From the NCBI GenBank assembly GCA_027297485.1, contig JAPUHZ010000184.1:1-16950 (forward strand): a stretch of DNA of 16,950 nucleotides. Direction: 5' to 3'. A program made the position numbers and the translations under genes. The stretch is from Deltaproteobacteria bacterium. Its GTDB lineage: Bacteria; Desulfobacterota_B; Binatia; UBA9968. Below are positions 15,262-16,950 of this stretch, piece by piece (the first letter of the stretch is position 1; each line of letters starts with the position of its first letter). A model generated the notes under the pieces. That model searched no databases and was not told the origin of the DNA. It saw nothing but the letters and a program-made list of their open reading frames with translations.

Positions 15262-16155
15262 CTATGCGGCGAAGGACTTGATCCGCTCCACCACCTCATC
15301 CACCATCCAATTGGGGGTCTCGTTGGCCCCGATCACCCCGACTTTTTCTTTCCCCTGAAACCATTCGGGCTGGAGTTGATCCATCTTCTCAATCTTGTAG
15401 ACATTGGAGTTGAAGGTTCGGGCCACCTCCAACATGCGGTTGGTCATCCCTTCGGTCCATCCAAAAATGATAATAGCCTCCACCTGCTTGGCCAGCTTTT
15501 CCACCTCAGGAAGGCGCTGGAGTGAATCGATGCATGCGGTGTTCTGGATACGCACATTGGCAAAGCGGTCCAAGAGCCGGGACATGATCTTCTTGTAGGA
15601 TTCGATCCAAAAGGTGGTCTGGACAATGACCCCGAGGGGCTCAAAGCGGGTGAGTCGGATTTCCTCCACATCCTCCTCCTTCTCAACGATAAAGAGATCG
15701 CGTCCTGCGTCCTTGGCGATTCCCTGCAAACGAGGAATGCCGTGATGACTACGGCTGCTCAAAAGCACCAGGTTAAATCCCTGCTGCAAGAGTTCTTCTG
15801 CCGCCTCCTCCTGTTGAGTCACAAAGGGGCAGGTTGCATCCGCCAGCAGCTCAAGCCCCATCTCTCGCGCCTTCTTGCGTACCTGGGGTGGTGCCCCCCT
15901 GACACCGTAGATCAGCTTCTCGCTTTGGGGCTGGATGGAATCAAGGTCACTTGTGGCACGAATGCCTTTTTCTCCCAAACCTTCTTTCTTGAATGCTACG
16001 AAATCCAGATCGGGCCGCAGTGACCAGACCGTAAGTCCGTCGCCATATTTTTGAACCATTTTCTGATGGATCGCACCGGCCCGATGGACACCGACGCATA
16101 GTCCGCTCGGCGGGATGCCCTTAGTGTCTTTAAAGTCGCCCTTGATAACTTCCAT
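15262..16155 (-). CDS. Divergent IspH/LytB-like iron-sulfur protein
   Basis: A 297-residue member of the IspH (LytB) superfamily. The three cysteines that bind the [4Fe-4S] cluster in IspH are kept with similar spacing: Cys20 in GLCVGVHRA, Cys109 in DATCPFV, Cys208 in NTACIDSL. Also kept is QTT (179-181). In contrast, the substrate-binding residues of E. coli IspH are mostly lost. The SAHG histidine (H74) is Arg86 in YGVRGAP; the H41 region reads SLRPDLDF; catalytic E126 aligns with Gly139; the SSN triad is replaced by GMT; and the S269 position falls in GANETP. It is therefore unlikely to be the isoprenoid enzyme. Its own start is supported by AAGGAGAGAT behind ATG 16155. The ferredoxin-like gene follows in the same operon. 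Confidence 0.82.
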   Translation of the reverse strand: MEVIKGDFKDTKGIPPSGLCVGVHRAGAIHQKMVQKYGDGLTVWSLRPDLDFVAFKKEGLGEKGIRATSDLDSIQPQSEKLIYGVRGAPPQVRKKAREMGLELLADATCPFVTQQEEAAEELLQQGFNLVLLSSRSHHGIPRLQGIAKDAGRDLFIVEKEEDVEEIRLTRFEPLGVIVQTTFWIESYKKIMSRLLDRFANVRIQNTACIDSLQRLPEVEKLAKQVEAIIIFGWTEGMTNRMLEVARTFNSNVYKIEKMDQLQPEWFQGKEKVGVIGANETPNWMVDEVVERIKSFAA

Positions 16156-16163
16156 AAGGTATC

Positions 16164-16177
16164 TCTCCTTAAGGAGA
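16164..16177. promoter_or_regulatory. 14-bp perfect palindrome over the ribosome-binding site of the IspH-like gene
   Basis: TCTCCTTAAGGAGA is a perfect palindrome whose minus-strand reading contains the AAGGAGA ribosome-binding site of the gene starting at 16155. It could be an operator, or a site for dimerising or masking the ribosome-binding site, or chance. Confidence 0.35.
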
Positions 16178-16327
16178 TATTCACATAGATACTACGCCGG
16201 AAGGGCTAAAGCAAGGACCTCTAGAACTCCGGATGGGTGGTGTTTGGTGTTCGGACCAGGCCACGAAAGCCGGGTAGCGGTTAAGCTCGCCCGATCATAA
16301 TGAACGGAGAGAATGAAGGTTTAAATA

Positions 16328-16606
16328 TTAATCAAGCCCTATTGAAAACATGCCCTCTAAACCATGACGAGAATAGGCCTGAAATGCGAGCATGGTTTCT
16401 GTACTCAGGATGCGGTTTAGCTTGCGCATATGGTTGGTCACTGTGTCTGCGAGATCATCATTATTTTTGACTCGTATTATGGCAACGAGATCATATCTGC
16501 CACTGACCGAATAGACTTCTGATACACCTTTTATATCCACAAGCGCTTCAGCAACGTCGTTTACTTTTTCACGCTCTACCTTTAATAAAACGATTGCATT
16601 AACCAT
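16328..16606 (-). CDS. Stand-alone Lrp/AsnC ligand-binding (RAM) domain protein
   Basis: A 92-residue protein made only of the effector-binding and oligomerisation domain of Lrp/AsnC regulators: AIVLLKVEREKVNDVAEALV, then GVSEVYSVSGRYDLVAIIRV, then a helix and a final strand (ILSTETMLAFQAYSRH). The helix-turn-helix domain that normally precedes it is absent, and the start is well defined by AAGGAGAT seven bases before ATG 16606, so this is not a truncated reading. Such stand-alone proteins form rings that bind amino acids or small metabolites. It is in the same orientation as the IspH-like gene but separated by 172 bases, so a shared transcript is possible but not shown. Confidence 0.88.
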   Translation of the reverse strand: MVNAIVLLKVEREKVNDVAEALVDIKGVSEVYSVSGRYDLVAIIRVKNNDDLADTVTNHMRKLNRILSTETMLAFQAYSRHGLEGMFSIGLD

Positions 16607-16950
16607 GGTTTTATCTCCTTAACAAAAAAAACTTAGAGAATCGACATCGCGTAATTAAAAGCACAAAACATAACGTTTAAGCTCAGGCGTCGCTTTTAGG
16701 GCTGATCCTTCCGACCGGGCATGATCCGGCAGCATTTATTGACGCAAGAGCGGTACCACACGCTAAGGAACCGTAACTTATTATTTTTACTAACGTTTTG
16801 ATCGGGGCCGGGACACTTGGCAGCATCCCGATGGACAAAAATTGAAAGGCGAAAGCTAAAATGATCGAAAAGCGGGGCGAGTTAGCCGATTCCCACAGCC
16901 CGGTGATTTCCCCCCATAGCCATAATCCTATGAAATTTTACACCCCGTAC
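16607..16950. other. Right-end region without a convincing gene
   Basis: No feature passes a reasonable standard. A plus-strand frame is open from ATG 16861 to the window end (MIEKRGELADSHSPV and onward, 30 codons) with only a weak AAAGGCG upstream; it could be the start of a gene. ATCGGG (16801-16806) can pair with CCCGAT (16827-16832) around an inner GCC/GGC stem, a modest hairpin. The Lrp-type gene's promoter should also lie here but I cannot name it. Confidence 0.3.

Noticed and set aside
16180..16327. Riboswitch or structured leader upstream of the IspH-like gene
   Set aside because: I compared it by eye with common riboswitch cores (cyclic di-GMP, cobalamin, molybdenum cofactor) and saw no matching conserved blocks; a covariance-model search would settle it.
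16678..16950. Plus-strand frame with GLILPTGHDPAAFIDARAVP and later LIGAGTLGSIP as a broken gene
   Set aside because: Two in-frame stops and no family I recognise; an equally open frame exists on the other strand, so this may be chance.

Overview
The window looks like a chromosomal stretch of an uncultured Gram-negative bacterium. Diderm envelope is supported by three lipoboxed glycine-zipper proteins, one fused to an OmpA peptidoglycan-binding domain. An anaerobic or energy-limited lifestyle is suggested by a sodium-pump type acyl-CoA decarboxylase and by iron-sulfur genes. Gene style fits Desulfobacterota, NC10 or related deep lineages, but I cannot fix the phylum from sequence reading alone. 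I see no rRNA, tRNA, CRISPR array, transposase or phage gene.

Layout, left to right. (1) 1-133, minus: a 5'-truncated fragment of a methylmalonyl-CoA decarboxylase alpha gene, about 90% identical in DNA to the matching part of the complete gene at 6040-7593. (2) 596-6001, plus: a tightly packed signalling cluster. It holds a PAS plus four-GAF histidine kinase, a single-domain receiver of the Rcp1 type, and a receiver-GAF-histidine kinase, with no output domain on any of them. (3) 6040-9158, minus: a compact four-gene decarboxylase operon (biotin carrier, 48-residue gamma-like membrane subunit, OadB-type membrane pump, carboxyltransferase) with a readable promoter. (4) 9317-10411, plus: a two-domain cupin of unknown role. 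(5) 10654-11792, plus: an SH3 membrane-anchored protein and PlsY acyltransferase. (6) 11789-13239, minus: three paralogous glycine-zipper lipoproteins, the last carrying OmpA. (7) 13527-14972, plus: an Mrp/ApbC iron-sulfur carrier ATPase and a stand-alone MIP18/DUF59 protein, behind a consensus promoter with an embedded inverted repeat. (8) 14969-16155, minus: a divergent IspH/LytB-like protein and a ferredoxin-like protein. (9) 16328-16606, minus: a stand-alone Lrp/AsnC ligand-binding (RAM) domain. The right end (16607-16950) has no convincing gene.

How they work together. Region 3 encodes all parts expected of a membrane decarboxylase coupling decarboxylation of a carboxyl-CoA thioester to sodium export. 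Regions 7 and 8 converge and share an iron-sulfur theme: cluster delivery genes face an operon of two likely cluster-binding proteins. The latter are the most unusual in the window. The IspH-like protein keeps the three cluster cysteines but lacks most residues that bind the isoprenoid diphosphate, and its ferredoxin partner has Asp where the third ligand Cys normally lies. This pair is my best candidate for an undescribed enzyme system.
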